Counted from the stretch's first letter, positions 1 through 8,691 are shown. The stretch: DNA of 64,000 bases from an uncultured Bacteroidales bacterium (GCA_902780235.1 CACZEL010000002.1:88069-152068), one strand, 5' to 3'. Notes: a model not told the origin generated them from the sequence alone. Numbers and translations are program-made.

Positions 1-1
1 A

Positions 2-1429
2 CCGCAAGCCGCAGGCGCGGTTATCGAAGTGGACGGAAAGCAGATTACGGTTCTTGAAGACGTGCCTGCCGGACATAAGATTGCCATTAAAGATCTCGCA
101 GAGGGCGAGAACGTCATCAAGTACGGTTTTCCAATCGGTCATGCACGCGAAGCGAAGAAAGCGGGTTCGTGGATGAACGAGAACAATATCAAGACCAACC
201 TCGCAGGTTTGCTCTCCTATGAGTATCATCCGAAAGAGGTCGTGCTCAACATCCCGGACGAGAAACGTACGTTCATGGGTTATCGCCGCAAGGACGGTCA
301 GGTAGGTATCCGTAACGAAGTATGGATCATCCCGACCGTAGGTTGCGTGAACGGTATCATCCAGAAATGTGCCGAGCGTCTGCGTCAGGAAACCGGCGCG
401 GACAATATCTTCGCCTTCACCCATAACTATGGTTGTTCGCAACTCGGAGACGACCACGAGAACACGAAGAAGATCCTGCGCGACATGATCCATCACCCGA
501 ACGCAGGGGCTATCCTTGTCGTTTCGCTCGGTTGCGAAAACAACCAACCGGATGTGTTCAAAGAGTTCTGCGGCGAGATCGACGAAGAGCGTGTCAAGTT
601 CGTTACGACGCAGAAGATCCAAGGCGACGAGGTGGAGTACTGCATGCCTATCTTGCGTGAATTATACACCAAGACCACCCATGACAAACGGATTGAAGTG
701 CCGCTGAGTGAACTGCGTGTCGGTCTCAAATGCGGCGGAAGTGACGGTTTCAGCGGTATCACCGCGAACCCGCTCCTCGGTTGTCTGTCCGACTGGTTGG
801 TAGCGCAGGGCGGTACAACCGTGCTGACCGAAGTGCCGGAGATGTTCGGCGCGGAGACCATCCTTATGGACCGTTGTGAGAACAAGGACCTCTTCGATCA
901 GACCGTGCACCTCATCAATGACTTCAAGGATTATTTCCTCAGTCACGGTGAACCGGTAGGCGAGAATCCGAGTCCTGGTAACAAAGCCGGCGGTATATCG
1001 ACCCTCGAGGACAAAGCCCTCGGTTGCACCCAGAAATGCGGTAAGTCGCTCGTGCGCGGCGTGATGCCTTATGGCGAGCGGCTGCAAGTGAAAGGACTCA
1101 ACCTGCTTTCTGCGCCGGGTAATGACCTCGTGGCTTCTACCGCTTTGGCTTCCTGCGGATGCCATATGGTGCTCTTTACGACCGGTCGCGGTACGCCGTT
1201 CGGTACCTACGTCCCGACGATGAAGATCTCTACCAATTCGAACTTGTATCACAACAAACCGAACTGGATCGATTTCAATGCCGGCGTGATCGCGGAAGGT
1301 GAACCGATGGACGAGGTGGCTAAACGCTTTGCCGAGTTCGTGATCGAGGTGGCTAACGGCGCCAAGACCAACAATGAGAAGAACGGCTATCACGAGATAG
1401 CGATCTTCAAGAATGGTGTTACCCTCTAA
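2..1429 (+). CDS. uxaA: Altronate dehydratase, 5' end outside window
   Basis: Dehydrates D-altronate to 2-keto-3-deoxy-D-gluconate in hexuronate catabolism (cytoplasm). The frame is open from the first bases of the window, so the true start lies upstream; the GTG at 29 is internal. What remains has the end of the SAF-type N-terminal domain followed by the long UxaA/GarD catalytic domain, with family motifs such as TVGCVNG, HNYGCSQ, SLGCENNQ and KCGGSDGFSG and the Cys-rich ALGCTQKCGKS segment. About 475 residues are visible, against roughly 495 for complete family members. It belongs functionally with uxaC (16.3 kb), kdgK and kdgA in this window. Confidence 0.93.
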   Translation, partial: PQAAGAVIEVDGKQITVLEDVPAGHKIAIKDLAEGENVIKYGFPIGHAREAKKAGSWMNENNIKTNLAGLLSYEYHPKEVVLNIPDEKRTFMGYRRKDGQVGIRNEVWIIPTVGCVNGIIQKCAERLRQETGADNIFAFTHNYGCSQLGDDHENTKKILRDMIHHPNAGAILVVSLGCENNQPDVFKEFCGEIDEERVKFVTTQKIQGDEVEYCMPILRELYTKTTHDKRIEVPLSELRVGLKCGGSDGFSGITANPLLGCLSDWLVAQGGTTVLTEVPEMFGAETILMDRCENKDLFDQTVHLINDFKDYFLSHGEPVGENPSPGNKAGGISTLEDKALGCTQKCGKSLVRGVMPYGERLQVKGLNLLSAPGNDLVASTALASCGCHMVLFTTGRGTPFGTYVPTMKISTNSNLYHNKPNWIDFNAGVIAEGEPMDEVAKRFAEFVIEVANGAKTNNEKNGYHEIAIFKNGVTL

Positions 1430-1433
1430 AAGT

Positions 1434-2129
1434 ATGAACCTCCTATACCCGCGCACGTGTCCTGCGTGCGCGCGGTATATAGGTGGGCAGCAGAATCTGT
1501 TCTGCGATCGTTGTATGCACCGCTTGCCACGCACAGAGCAAGCACATATGCGGCAGAACGTGACGGAGACCACCCTCATCGGTCCGGTCTCGGACATCGT
1601 AGCGGGAGCCAAAGTGATGCACTTGGAGAAAGCGGCGGCTTTTCTCTTTTACGACAAGGATCATCCGATTCAGCGGGTGATTCATAAGATGAAATATGCG
1701 GATCAACCGATGATTGGTTATTTCCTCGGGCGGCAAGCGGCGATCGAGTTTCAATATGCGGATTTCTTCGATGAAATCGACGTAATTATACCCATCCCCC
1801 TGCATCCGAAACGATTGAATGAGCGAGGATATAACCAATCGGAGTATATCGCCAAAGGGATCAGTGACGTGACGGGTATTCCGATCGATCTGACGCATGT
1901 GACGCGAACGCGTAATACCCCTAAGCAAGCCTTGCAGAGAGGAGAGGAACGTCGCGAAAATATGGCGGAAGCCTTTGCAGTCAATCATCCCGAACAGTTG
2001 TATCACAAGCATATACTGGTGGTGGACGACCTGATAACAACAGGAGAAACAATGCGGAGTTGTCTGAAGGCAATGAAAATCATCCGCGGAACAAAAATTA
2101 CAGTCTTTGCTTTATGCAAAGCACGATGA
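1434..2129 (+). CDS. ComF-family amidophosphoribosyltransferase-like protein
   Basis: About 231 residues. It opens with a double CxxC zinc-finger-like element (CPAC and CDRC) and ends with a type I phosphoribosyltransferase fold whose PRPP-binding loop is VVDDLITTGET. ComF proteins are needed for DNA uptake in naturally competent bacteria, but in most Bacteroidetes the role is unproven. I start at ATG 1434, since MNLLYPRTCPAC matches the usual ComF opening; the in-frame ATG at 1413 would add seven residues and overlap uxaA. It ends one base before nadB, so the two are probably cotranscribed. Confidence 0.85.
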   Translation: MNLLYPRTCPACARYIGGQQNLFCDRCMHRLPRTEQAHMRQNVTETTLIGPVSDIVAGAKVMHLEKAAAFLFYDKDHPIQRVIHKMKYADQPMIGYFLGRQAAIEFQYADFFDEIDVIIPIPLHPKRLNERGYNQSEYIAKGISDVTGIPIDLTHVTRTRNTPKQALQRGEERRENMAEAFAVNHPEQLYHKHILVVDDLITTGETMRSCLKAMKIIRGTKITVFALCKAR

Positions 2130-2130
2130 T

Positions 2131-3732
2131 ATGACAAAACATTTTGATTTTTTGATTATTGGCGGCGGTGTAGCCGGTATGAGTTTTGCGCTCAAGGTGG
2201 CGCGTGCAGGTAAATACAAGATCGCTTTGTGCTGCAAGACCACCCTCGAAGAAGCCAACACTGCCAAAGCACAGGGAGGCATCGCCTCCGTGACCAACTT
2301 ATTAGTCGATGATTTCGACAAACATATCCACGACACGATGGTAGCCGGTGACTGGTTAAGCGACCCGGCAGCCGTGGAACAAGTGGTTCGTAATGCCCCC
2401 AAAGGCATCGAAGAACTCGTCAACTGGGGAGTCAATTTCGACAAGAAAGAGGACGGACAGTTCGACCTGCACCGCGAAGGCGGCCACTCGGAGTTTCGTA
2501 TCTTGCACCATGCCGATGATACCGGTTTTGAGATCCAACGCGGCTTGATGGAGGCGGTGCGTAACAACCCCTTCATCGAGGTGTTGGAGCATCATTTTGC
2601 GGTAGAGATCATCACGCAACACCATCTTGGTGTGCGCGTCACGCGTCGTACGCCGGATATCGAGTGTTACGGAGCCTATATCCTCAATCCCGAGACACAG
2701 AAGATAGACACCTACCTCAGCCGTATCACCCTTATGGCTACCGGCGGAACGGGGGCGGTCTATGCAACTACCACCAACCCCGAGATAGCTACCGGTGACG
2801 GAATAGCGATGGTCTATCGTGCCAAGGGACAAGTGAAGGATATGGAGTTTGTACAGTTCCACCCGACGAGTCTCTTCAACCCCGCCGAGACCCATCCTGC
2901 CTATCTCATCACAGAAGCCATGCGCGGATACGGAGGTATCCTGCGTCTGCCGAATGGGGAAGAGTTCATGCAGAAATACGATCCGCGTTTGAGCCTCGCG
3001 CCGCGTGACATCGTCGCTCGTGCAATCGACAACGAGATGAAGATCCATGCCATCGATCATGTGTGCCTTGACGTGACCCATAAAGATCCGGAAGAGACCA
3101 AGCATCACTTCCCCAATATCTACGCCAAGTGCCTGAGTATCGGCATCGATATCACCAAGCAGTATATCCCTGTCGCTCCATGTGCGCATTACATGTGCGG
3201 CGGTATCAAGGTTGATTTGGACGGTCAGTCGTCCATCAAACGTCTGTACGCCGTAGGTGAGTGCTCGTGCACCGGTTTGCATGGAGGAAACCGTCTGGCA
3301 TCCAATTCGCTCATCGAAGCAGTCGTCTATGCCGATGCAGCAGCCAAACATAGCTTGTCGGTGATAGAATCCTACGATTTCAACGAACAAATTCCGGCTT
3401 GGAATGACGAAGGAACACTGTCCAACGAGGAGCGTGTGTTGATCGCGCAGGACGTCAAAGAGGTAGGACAGATCATGTCCACCTATGTTGGTATCGTTCG
3501 TTCGGATCTGCGTCTGCGTCGTGCATGGGAACGTCTCGATCTGCTCTACGAAGAGACCGAAGACCTCTTCAAACGGGTCAAGGCAGACAAAGAGATCTGC
3601 GAATTGCGTAATATGATCAATGTAGGGTATCTCATTACCCGTCAAGCGATCGAACGCAAGGAGAGTCGCGGACTGCATTATTCGATTGACTACCCGAAGA
3701 AAGAATCCGAGCATCCGCAGGAAGTTTGGTAA
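2131..3732 (+). CDS. nadB: L-aspartate oxidase
   Basis: FAD enzyme that oxidises L-aspartate to iminoaspartate, the first step of de novo NAD synthesis. 533 residues. The N-terminal dinucleotide-binding motif IIGGGVAGMSFAL, the TAKAQGGIAS segment, the substrate-loop HREGGHSEFRILH and QFHPTSL are characteristic. The C-terminal helical domain (from about residue 425, with RSDLRLRRAWERL) is complete. The start is ATG 2131, because this places the FAD motif near the N terminus; an upstream TTG at 2107 would overlap comF. nadA and nadC are not in this window. The stop is followed at once by a heptamer array. Confidence 0.95.
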   Translation: MTKHFDFLIIGGGVAGMSFALKVARAGKYKIALCCKTTLEEANTAKAQGGIASVTNLLVDDFDKHIHDTMVAGDWLSDPAAVEQVVRNAPKGIEELVNWGVNFDKKEDGQFDLHREGGHSEFRILHHADDTGFEIQRGLMEAVRNNPFIEVLEHHFAVEIITQHHLGVRVTRRTPDIECYGAYILNPETQKIDTYLSRITLMATGGTGAVYATTTNPEIATGDGIAMVYRAKGQVKDMEFVQFHPTSLFNPAETHPAYLITEAMRGYGGILRLPNGEEFMQKYDPRLSLAPRDIVARAIDNEMKIHAIDHVCLDVTHKDPEETKHHFPNIYAKCLSIGIDITKQYIPVAPCAHYMCGGIKVDLDGQSSIKRLYAVGECSCTGLHGGNRLASNSLIEAVVYADAAAKHSLSVIESYDFNEQIPAWNDEGTLSNEERVLIAQDVKEVGQIMSTYVGIVRSDLRLRRAWERLDLLYEETEDLFKRVKADKEICELRNMINVGYLITRQAIERKESRGLHYSIDYPKKESEHPQEVW

Positions 3733-3733
3733 G

Positions 3734-3754
3734 TTGAAAGGTGAAAGGTGAAAG
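3734..3754. repeat. 7-bp tandem array, 3 units (TTGAAAG/GTGAAAG)
   Basis: Three heptamers fill the nadB-to-peptidase junction. The last unit supplies the GTG start codon (3748) of the downstream peptidase gene. Confidence 0.8.
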
Positions 3755-4548
3755 GAATTTCATTATATAGTGTGACGCCGGTACGAACGGAGGCTAGTGA
3801 GGCGGCGGAGCAGAGTACGCAGATCTTGTTCGGCGAGACGTTTGCCATATTGGAGCAAAAACCCCGATGGACTCGCGTTAAACTGGACTCGGACGCTCAG
3901 GAAGGATGGGTGGATGCGAAGATGATTTGTCCGATGAAAGCGGAGGAATATGCATCTTATCGTCAGGCTTTGAACGGTGCTGCGACCGTGGTCATGCCGA
4001 TGGCTTATGCCGTGAGTGAGAACAACGGTCAGACCATCCCGCTTACTGCCGGTACCCGCTTGACGAACTATCAAGCCGGAAGGTTCGAAGTGCTCGGTGT
4101 CGGTTTTCGTATCGATCCGGGCATGGTGATTGCAAAAAGTCTCGATTTGAACGAACAAAATCTGCTGCAAGCGGTGCGTTTTTTCCTCAATATCCCTTAC
4201 CTTTGGGGAGGCAAGAATGCGATGGGAATGGACTGCTCGGGCTTTACGCAGATCATCCTGAGTCTCTTTGGTAAAAAACTTCCGCGTAATGCTTCCGAAC
4301 AAGCCACTTGCGGACGTAAGATAAGTGCGCTTACAAAGGTCAAAGCCGGCGACCTCGTTTTCTTTAATCACCAATCACCAATGACCAATGACCAATCACC
4401 AATCTCCCACGTAGGCATCGTGATAGATGCAGAACGCGTGATTCATTGTTCAGGACGCGTGAAAGTGGAAAAACTCGATGAAACCGGCATTTTTAATGCA
4501 GAGACCGGTCAATATTCGCATCATTTAGTCAGTATCCGAAGAATATGA
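3748..4548 (+). CDS. SH3 / NlpC-P60 cysteine peptidase
   Basis: 266 residues with two parts: bacterial SH3-like segments (about 1-125) and a C-terminal NlpC/P60 domain. The catalytic Cys is residue 163 in MGMDCSGF, and the catalytic His lies in ISHVGIVID. I see no signal peptide, so cleavage of imported murein peptides in the cytoplasm (YkfC-like dipeptidyl-peptidase VI) is more likely than cell-wall cutting; this is inference. Residues about 208-219 (HQSPMTNDQSPI) are encoded by a heptamer array and insert just before the catalytic His strand. The start is GTG 3748, which lies inside a repeat unit, so its exact position is uncertain. It overlaps the sirtuin gene by 4 bp (ATGA). Confidence 0.85.
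   Translation: MKGISLYSVTPVRTEASEAAEQSTQILFGETFAILEQKPRWTRVKLDSDAQEGWVDAKMICPMKAEEYASYRQALNGAATVVMPMAYAVSENNGQTIPLTAGTRLTNYQAGRFEVLGVGFRIDPGMVIAKSLDLNEQNLLQAVRFFLNIPYLWGGKNAMGMDCSGFTQIILSLFGKKLPRNASEQATCGRKISALTKVKAGDLVFFNHQSPMTNDQSPISHVGIVIDAERVIHCSGRVKVEKLDETGIFNAETGQYSHHLVSIRRI
4369..4403. repeat. 7-bp tandem array, 5 units (CACCAAT/GACCAAT), coding
   Basis: Five heptamers, C,C,G,G,C at the first base and otherwise identical. They lie inside the peptidase gene, encode a polar insertion before the catalytic His, and do not interrupt the frame. Confidence 0.9.
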
Positions 4549-5246
4549 AACGTATTGTTGTTTTTACCGGCGCAGGTGTCAGCGCAGAGAGTGGTCTGGG
4601 TACCTTCCGTGACTCAGACGGGTTATGGGAAAAATACCGCATCGAAGATGTATGTACCCATGAGGCGTGGATAAGAAACCCGCAGTTATGTGTCGATTTT
4701 TACAATGCCCGACGTAAGGATACTTTGGCTGCCCAACCGAACGCAGCGCATATGGCGATCGCCAAACTGCAGCAAGCCATCTCCGGTACGCGTATCATCA
4801 CGCAGAATATAGACGACCTGCACGAACGTGCCGGTGCTACCGATGTGGTTCACCTGCATGGTGAGATCACCAAACTGCGTTCCGAACGCAATGAGACGGC
4901 GACAGTGCCTCTAGAAGGATGGGAGCAACATTACGGTGACCGTCATCCCGATGGTTCGTTATTGCGCCCGTACATTGTCTTCTTCGGGGAAGGTGTGCCG
5001 TACTTTGAAGAGGCATGCCATATCGCATCGCAAGCCGATATCATGGTGGTAGTGGGTACCAGCCTGAATGTCTATCCGGCCGCTTCGCTGATCCATTATG
5101 CGCCGGCGAATTGTGCGATCTATTTTGTGGATCCCGGTCAACCGGAGTTCGGCATGTGGGCAGATCGTATCACCCATATCCGTAAGAAAGCCACCGAAGG
5201 TGTACCCGAGTTGGTGGATAAATTGATTAGTGAATTAGAGAATTAG
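4545..5246 (+). CDS. cobB: Sir2-type NAD-dependent protein deacylase (CobB-like)
   Basis: 233 residues. Removes acyl groups from lysines using NAD+. It has GAGVSAESGLGTFRD (NAD binding), TQNIDDLHERAG, the catalytic His in HLHGE, and VVGTSLNVYPAA. The FYNARR motif carries the Tyr and Arg that in class III sirtuins (SIRT5, E. coli CobB) favour succinyl and malonyl lysine. The four zinc cysteines usual between HLHGE and the FFGE strand are absent (that segment has no Cys), so it looks like a zinc-less sirtuin. The ATGA overlap with the peptidase gene suggests translational coupling. The last residues (ISELEN) and the stop codon are encoded by an 8-bp repeat array. Confidence 0.92.
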   Translation: MKRIVVFTGAGVSAESGLGTFRDSDGLWEKYRIEDVCTHEAWIRNPQLCVDFYNARRKDTLAAQPNAAHMAIAKLQQAISGTRIITQNIDDLHERAGATDVVHLHGEITKLRSERNETATVPLEGWEQHYGDRHPDGSLLRPYIVFFGEGVPYFEEACHIASQADIMVVVGTSLNVYPAASLIHYAPANCAIYFVDPGQPEFGMWADRITHIRKKATEGVPELVDKLISELEN

Positions 5247-5257
5247 TGAATTAGGGA
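5226..5257. repeat. 8-bp tandem array, 4 units (ATTAGNGA)
   Basis: Four 8-mers with T, A, T, G at the sixth base. The array covers the sirtuin stop codon and ends on the base before the ATG of the next gene at 5258. Confidence 0.9.
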
Positions 5258-5629
5258 ATGAACGCTCTTTATACGATTTTATTGCTTTTGGCGTCGAATA
5301 TCTTCATGACGGTAGCTTGGTATGGTCATTTGAAACTGCAGCAGACGGGATTTTTTACCAATGCTACGCCTTTGATCTTCGTGATTCTGTTGTCTTGGGG
5401 AATCGCTTTCTTTGAGTACTGCCTCCAAGTACCGGCCAATCGCATGGGTTTTGAAGGAAACGGCGGTTCGTTCAGTCTGATGCAACTCAAAGTGATACAA
5501 GAGGTGATCACACTTGTCGTGTTTGTTATCTTCTCAGCACTCGCTTTTCACATGCCGCTGAGGTGGAATCATTTCGTGGCATGTCTGTTGCTGATCGCTG
5601 CCGTCTATTTTGTGTTCGGCTTCAAATAA
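5258..5629 (+). CDS. DMT-family (DUF486) small membrane protein
   Basis: 123 residues with four predicted membrane helices (about 3-20, 35-53, 75-97, 103-121). This matches the DUF486 branch of the drug/metabolite transporter superfamily, whose members are about 110-120 residues long. The motif SWGIAFFEYCLQVPANRMG is typical. The substrate is unknown; such short four-helix proteins usually work as dimers. ATG 5258 follows an 8-bp array directly. The 3' end overlaps the convergent ttcA-like gene by 8 bp. Confidence 0.85.
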   Translation: MNALYTILLLLASNIFMTVAWYGHLKLQQTGFFTNATPLIFVILLSWGIAFFEYCLQVPANRMGFEGNGGSFSLMQLKVIQEVITLVVFVIFSALAFHMPLRWNHFVACLLLIAAVYFVFGFK

Positions 5630-6398
5630 GTTTCGGAAGATACTCTGTTTTGATGTTTGTAAGCGCTCCATACATGGAGTCAATCGCTTCCGGGTTAAGG
5701 GCTTTTATCTGCGATAAGAGCTCTTTTACTTTCTCTCGCGAACTGACATGCTCGAAGGGGCATAACTTCGTTTGCTTCTCATATCCCCGCATCTCGGCAT
5801 AGCGGATGATGTCCGCTTCATCGATCAGGCAAAGCGGCCGGATGAGTTGTAGCGGCATCTTGTCCAATTGCAATATCGGCGGCATGGTGGCAAACGTACC
5901 TTGATAGATCAGGTTCATCAGTAAGGTCTCGGCGATGTCATCGCGGTGATGCCCGAAAGCGATCTTGTTGCACCCGATCTCTTGGGCTACATTAAATAGC
6001 GTCTTGCGCCGATACCACGAGCAGAGAAAACAAGGGTTCTCGATTTTCGATTTTCGATTTTCGATTTTTGATTCAGGAACTTCGCCGATCTCCACGTCGT
6101 GTACCAGAAGCGGAACACCTGCTTCGGCGCAGAAGGCTTCCAGGTAAGAGAGGTCAGTGTGATAATCCCGCTCTTTGACGCGCACGTGGAGCGCACTTAC
6201 TTTAAAAGAAGGCACATGAATCCGTGCGCGGCGACCCAATAACTCGGTCAGCAGCAAGGAGTCTTTGCCTCCGCTCAAACCGATTAGGATATGATCACCG
6301 TCAGCGATCAATCGGTAGTCGGCACAGGCTTTATGAAAGCGCTTGGTGAGCCGGTCGCGTTGTTTGTCGAGTGCTATTTGTTCCAGAGTCTTAGGCAC
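5622..6398 (-). CDS. ttcA: TtcA-family tRNA 2-thiocytidine synthetase
   Basis: 258 residues. ATP-dependent PP-loop enzyme; the family thiolates cytidine 32 of tRNA using a [4Fe-4S] cluster. The PP-loop is GLSGGKDSLLL. The cluster cysteines are in CFLCSW and in the later KLCPFE, equivalent to the three Cys of E. coli TtcA, and IAFGHHRDDIAETLL is the conserved ATP-site stretch. A heptamer array encodes an extra ESKIENRKSKIEN stretch (about residues 109-120) just ahead of the CxxC. The GTG start at 6398 overlaps the end of prsW by 8 bp, so the genes are likely cotranscribed. A true TtcA function is probable, but a related thiolase specificity is not excluded. Confidence 0.85.
   Translation of the reverse strand: MPKTLEQIALDKQRDRLTKRFHKACADYRLIADGDHILIGLSGGKDSLLLTELLGRRARIHVPSFKVSALHVRVKERDYHTDLSYLEAFCAEAGVPLLVHDVEIGEVPESKIENRKSKIENPCFLCSWYRRKTLFNVAQEIGCNKIAFGHHRDDIAETLLMNLIYQGTFATMPPILQLDKMPLQLIRPLCLIDEADIIRYAEMRGYEKQTKLCPFEHVSSREKVKELLSQIKALNPEAIDSMYGALTNIKTEYLPKLI
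6040..6074. repeat. 7-bp tandem array, 5 units (TCGATTT), coding
   Basis: Four exact TCGATTT copies and a fifth, TTGATTC, inside the ttcA-like gene (read on the minus strand). It is the most uniform array in the window and keeps the frame open. Confidence 0.92.
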
Positions 6399-7116
6399 CG
6401 AGGAGATTCTTTTTTGCTTCGTTTCGCTTGTTCTGCGCTACCATGTCGGTGATCTTGCGGCTCGCCTCTTTCTGCAGTTTGATGCAGAAATAAACCAGTA
6501 CGAGCGTACATACGCTGGCAGCAATCGGGTTGACGCCTCCGCTCATAGCGATCGAGTCATAGACACCGTGCGCTAAAACAGGGATGAGCAGGATCTTCCA
6601 TGCGTTCTTGCGGGATTTGTCCACGAAGAGATAGACAGCGTAGTAGAAACCCATCAGGATCGCAAACGCATAGTGACCGGGAACGGCTAACAGCGCACGC
6701 ATGATGGCCGTACCCATCCACCCTTCACCGCTCGTGAGGACATATCCGACGTTCTCTACCGTCGCAAAACCCAGACTGATGAAGACCGCATAGACGATGC
6801 AGTCAAAATCTTCGTCGAACTCAGGACAGCGTTTGAGGAAAAGCCATAAGGCAAGGAGTTTCATACCTTCTTCAGGAATGGCTGCCACGAAGAATGCTAC
6901 CGTGGTAGAACCGAAAAGAGTGGTCGGTTCACCGGCACCGAAAAGCATGGCATGGATATATTGCTCGATGGTAGCCACCGGCATACAGATGGCCATTCCA
7001 AGGAGAAAAGCGCGGAAGACCCAACGGAAGGGTTCGGGGTGCGGATCTTTACGCCAGATATACAATCCTAATAACAATGCTGGCAAGACAGCCGCTGCGA
7101 TCATGATGCTGTACAT
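6391..7116 (-). CDS. prsW: PrsW-family glutamic-type intramembrane protease
   Basis: About 241 residues with seven to eight membrane helices. The family cleaves membrane proteins such as anti-sigma factors (PrsW/RsiW in Bacillus). Visible catalytic motifs are EEGMKLLAL (Glu-Glu), PGHYAFAILMG (His) and the late HGVYDS (His). I start at the minus-strand ATG at 7116 (MYSIMIAAAVLPALL), because an upstream in-frame ATG at 7161 lies inside the stem of the tRNA-Leu terminator hairpin. No anti-sigma gene is adjacent. It is followed by the overlapping ttcA-like gene. Confidence 0.85.
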   Translation of the reverse strand: MYSIMIAAAVLPALLLGLYIWRKDPHPEPFRWVFRAFLLGMAICMPVATIEQYIHAMLFGAGEPTTLFGSTTVAFFVAAIPEEGMKLLALWLFLKRCPEFDEDFDCIVYAVFISLGFATVENVGYVLTSGEGWMGTAIMRALLAVPGHYAFAILMGFYYAVYLFVDKSRKNAWKILLIPVLAHGVYDSIAMSGGVNPIAASVCTLVLVYFCIKLQKEASRKITDMVAQNKRNEAKKNLLGA

Positions 7117-7151
7117 AGATATCTTAATTTGGTGTTTCTTTTCAATAGAAA

Positions 7152-7182
7152 AGCGGGGCATAGTTTTGTACTATACCCCGCT
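7152..7182 (-). terminator. Rho-independent terminator of tRNA-Leu
   Basis: On the minus strand a 12-bp stem (AGCGGGGTATAG against CTATGCCCCGCT, one G-U pair) closes a 7-base loop and is followed by TTTCT. It lies directly after the tRNA 3' end. Confidence 0.75.
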
Positions 7183-7185
7183 CGG

Positions 7186-7271
7186 TACCGCGAGCCGGGG
7201 TCGAACCGGCACGCCCATCACTGGGCAAAAGATTTTAAGTCTTTCTTGTCTACCTATTCCAACATCGCGGC
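7186..7271 (-). tRNA. tRNA-Leu (anticodon TAA)
   Basis: 86 nt. The acceptor stem GCCGCGA pairs with TCGCGGT (G-U at the first pair). The anticodon loop holds TAA within an AAGA/TCTT stem, a long variable arm (GCCCA/TGGGC) marks a class II tRNA, and GGTTCGA is in the T arm. The 3' CCA is not encoded. This is the Leu UUA/UUG decoder. Confidence 0.93.
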
Positions 7272-7340
7272 AGACAGATTTTATCGGCTAAAAGAGCCGT
7301 TTCTCGCAAGCAATTATTGCTTTCGATTAAAAATCGGCTG

Positions 7341-7371
7341 CAAAAGTACTGCTTTTTTTTGACATATGCAA
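7341..7371 (-). promoter_or_regulatory. Promoter of tRNA-Leu
   Basis: Minus-strand TTG, exactly 20 bp, then TACTTTTG; the -33 side reads TTGCATATGTCAAAA. The start of transcription would be about 60 bases upstream of the tRNA. Confidence 0.75.
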
Positions 7372-7411
7372 GAAAAAACGCAAAAAGTAGTAATTTTTTT
7401 ATATATTATAC

Positions 7412-7442
7412 TTGCGTATTTCATTTTTTTTTAGTACTTTTG
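7412..7442 (+). promoter_or_regulatory. Promoter of the HD-lpxDCA cluster
   Basis: TTG (7412), 20 bp, TACTTTTG (7435-7442), with the extended TTGCGTATTTCATTTTTT form. It is the only promoter seen ahead of the HD gene and the lipid A genes. Confidence 0.75.
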
Positions 7443-7458
7443 CACGCAATTTTGTACT

Positions 7459-8691
7459 ATGGCAAATAAACGAAAGATTATTAACGACCCGGTGTTTGGT
7501 TTTTTATCCATTCCTAACGAGTTGATTTACGATGTACTGCAGCATCCATATGTGCAGCGTTTGAACCGTATTCGGCAGTTGGGTTTGTCTTATTTGGTCT
7601 ATCCGGGCGCGATGCATAGCCGTTTCGGTCACTCGTTGGGCGCGATGCACCTGATGCATGAGGCGATCGCTTCGCTGCGGTTGAAAGGGGTAGAGATCAC
7701 GGAGAAAGAGGAGACGAGCGCTATGATCGCGATTTTGCTGCACGACATCGGTCATGGCCCTTTCTCGCATGTGCTGGAGCATACGATCGTCGATGGCGTA
7801 ACGCACGAAGATATATCGCTTCTGATGATGGAGCGTATCAATTTGGATCTCCATGGTCAGCTGGATATGGCGATCGCTATCTTCAAGAACGAATACAAGA
7901 AGCATTTCCTGCATCAGTTGATTTCAAGCCAGTTGGATGTGGATCGGATGGATTACCTGTGCCGTGATTCATTCTTTACCGGCGTACAGGAAGGTCGTGT
8001 GGCGAGTGAACGTCTGTTGAAGATGCTCGACGTCCGCAATGACCGTCTGGTGGTCCAGGTGAAAGGTATCTACAGCGTGGAGAAATTTCTGGTAGCCCGC
8101 CGTCTGATGTATTGGCAGGTCTATCTGCATAAGACCTCCGTGGCTGCGGAGCAGCATCTGATCAAGATCCTGAGTCGTGCCAAAGAATTGGCGCACGAAG
8201 GCAAGCAACTCTTCTGCTCGCCGTCTTTGCGTTATTTCCTTTACCAGCATGTGACGTTTGAGCTTTTCAGCCCAACCAGCGAGGCGCTGGAGCAGTATGC
8301 GTTGTTGGATGACAATGATGTGTTGTCGGCTATCAAAGCATGGATAGCAAGCGATGATAAGGTGCTCAGTTTGCTTAGCCGAAGTTTTATCAACCGTCAG
8401 TTGTTCCGCGGCGAAGTACTCAACGAACCGCTGACAGAAGCGCAGAAAACGGCGCTGAACAAGCAGTATGCTTCGGCGCTCGGTGTGACAGAGAAAGATG
8501 CGGAATACCTCTGGAGCGAACATGTATCCACCAGTAATACCTATTCGGAGAAAGCAGATTCGATAGATATCTTGTATTCTGATGGTACCGTACGCGATAT
8601 CGCTGAAGCAAGCGAGATCCTTGATCTTGAAGCGCTGACGCGCAAACCGAAAAAAATGTATATCTTTAAATATCGAATAGATGGAATTTAG
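7459..8691 (+). CDS. HD-domain phosphohydrolase (dNTPase/SAMHD1-like)
   Basis: 410 residues. The metal-binding HD motif is LLHDIGHGPFSHVLEH, with an upstream His in HSRFGHSLGAMHL and a downstream Asp in SSQLDVDRMDYL, as in the dGTPase/SAMHD1 family. In Bacteroidetes this gene commonly sits before lpxD, as here. The true substrate (dNTP or other nucleotide) is unknown. Its 3' end overlaps lpxD by 11 bp, so the two are one transcription unit. Confidence 0.88.
   Translation: MANKRKIINDPVFGFLSIPNELIYDVLQHPYVQRLNRIRQLGLSYLVYPGAMHSRFGHSLGAMHLMHEAIASLRLKGVEITEKEETSAMIAILLHDIGHGPFSHVLEHTIVDGVTHEDISLLMMERINLDLHGQLDMAIAIFKNEYKKHFLHQLISSQLDVDRMDYLCRDSFFTGVQEGRVASERLLKMLDVRNDRLVVQVKGIYSVEKFLVARRLMYWQVYLHKTSVAAEQHLIKILSRAKELAHEGKQLFCSPSLRYFLYQHVTFELFSPTSEALEQYALLDDNDVLSAIKAWIASDDKVLSLLSRSFINRQLFRGEVLNEPLTEAQKTALNKQYASALGVTEKDAEYLWSEHVSTSNTYSEKADSIDILYSDGTVRDIAEASEILDLEALTRKPKKMYIFKYRIDGI

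Noticed and set aside
2356-3714. Open frame on the minus strand over nadB (about 450 codons)
   Set aside because: Antisense to a well-supported nadB. Long antisense frames are frequent here because of codon bias, and no motif or promoter supports it.
7117-7161. Longer prsW N terminus from the ATG at 7161
   Set aside because: That ATG is in the stem of the tRNA-Leu terminator; PrsW proteins normally begin with the first membrane helix.
7186-7271. tRNA-Leu as an integration site of a mobile element
   Set aside because: No integrase gene and no direct repeat of the tRNA 3' end were seen on either side.
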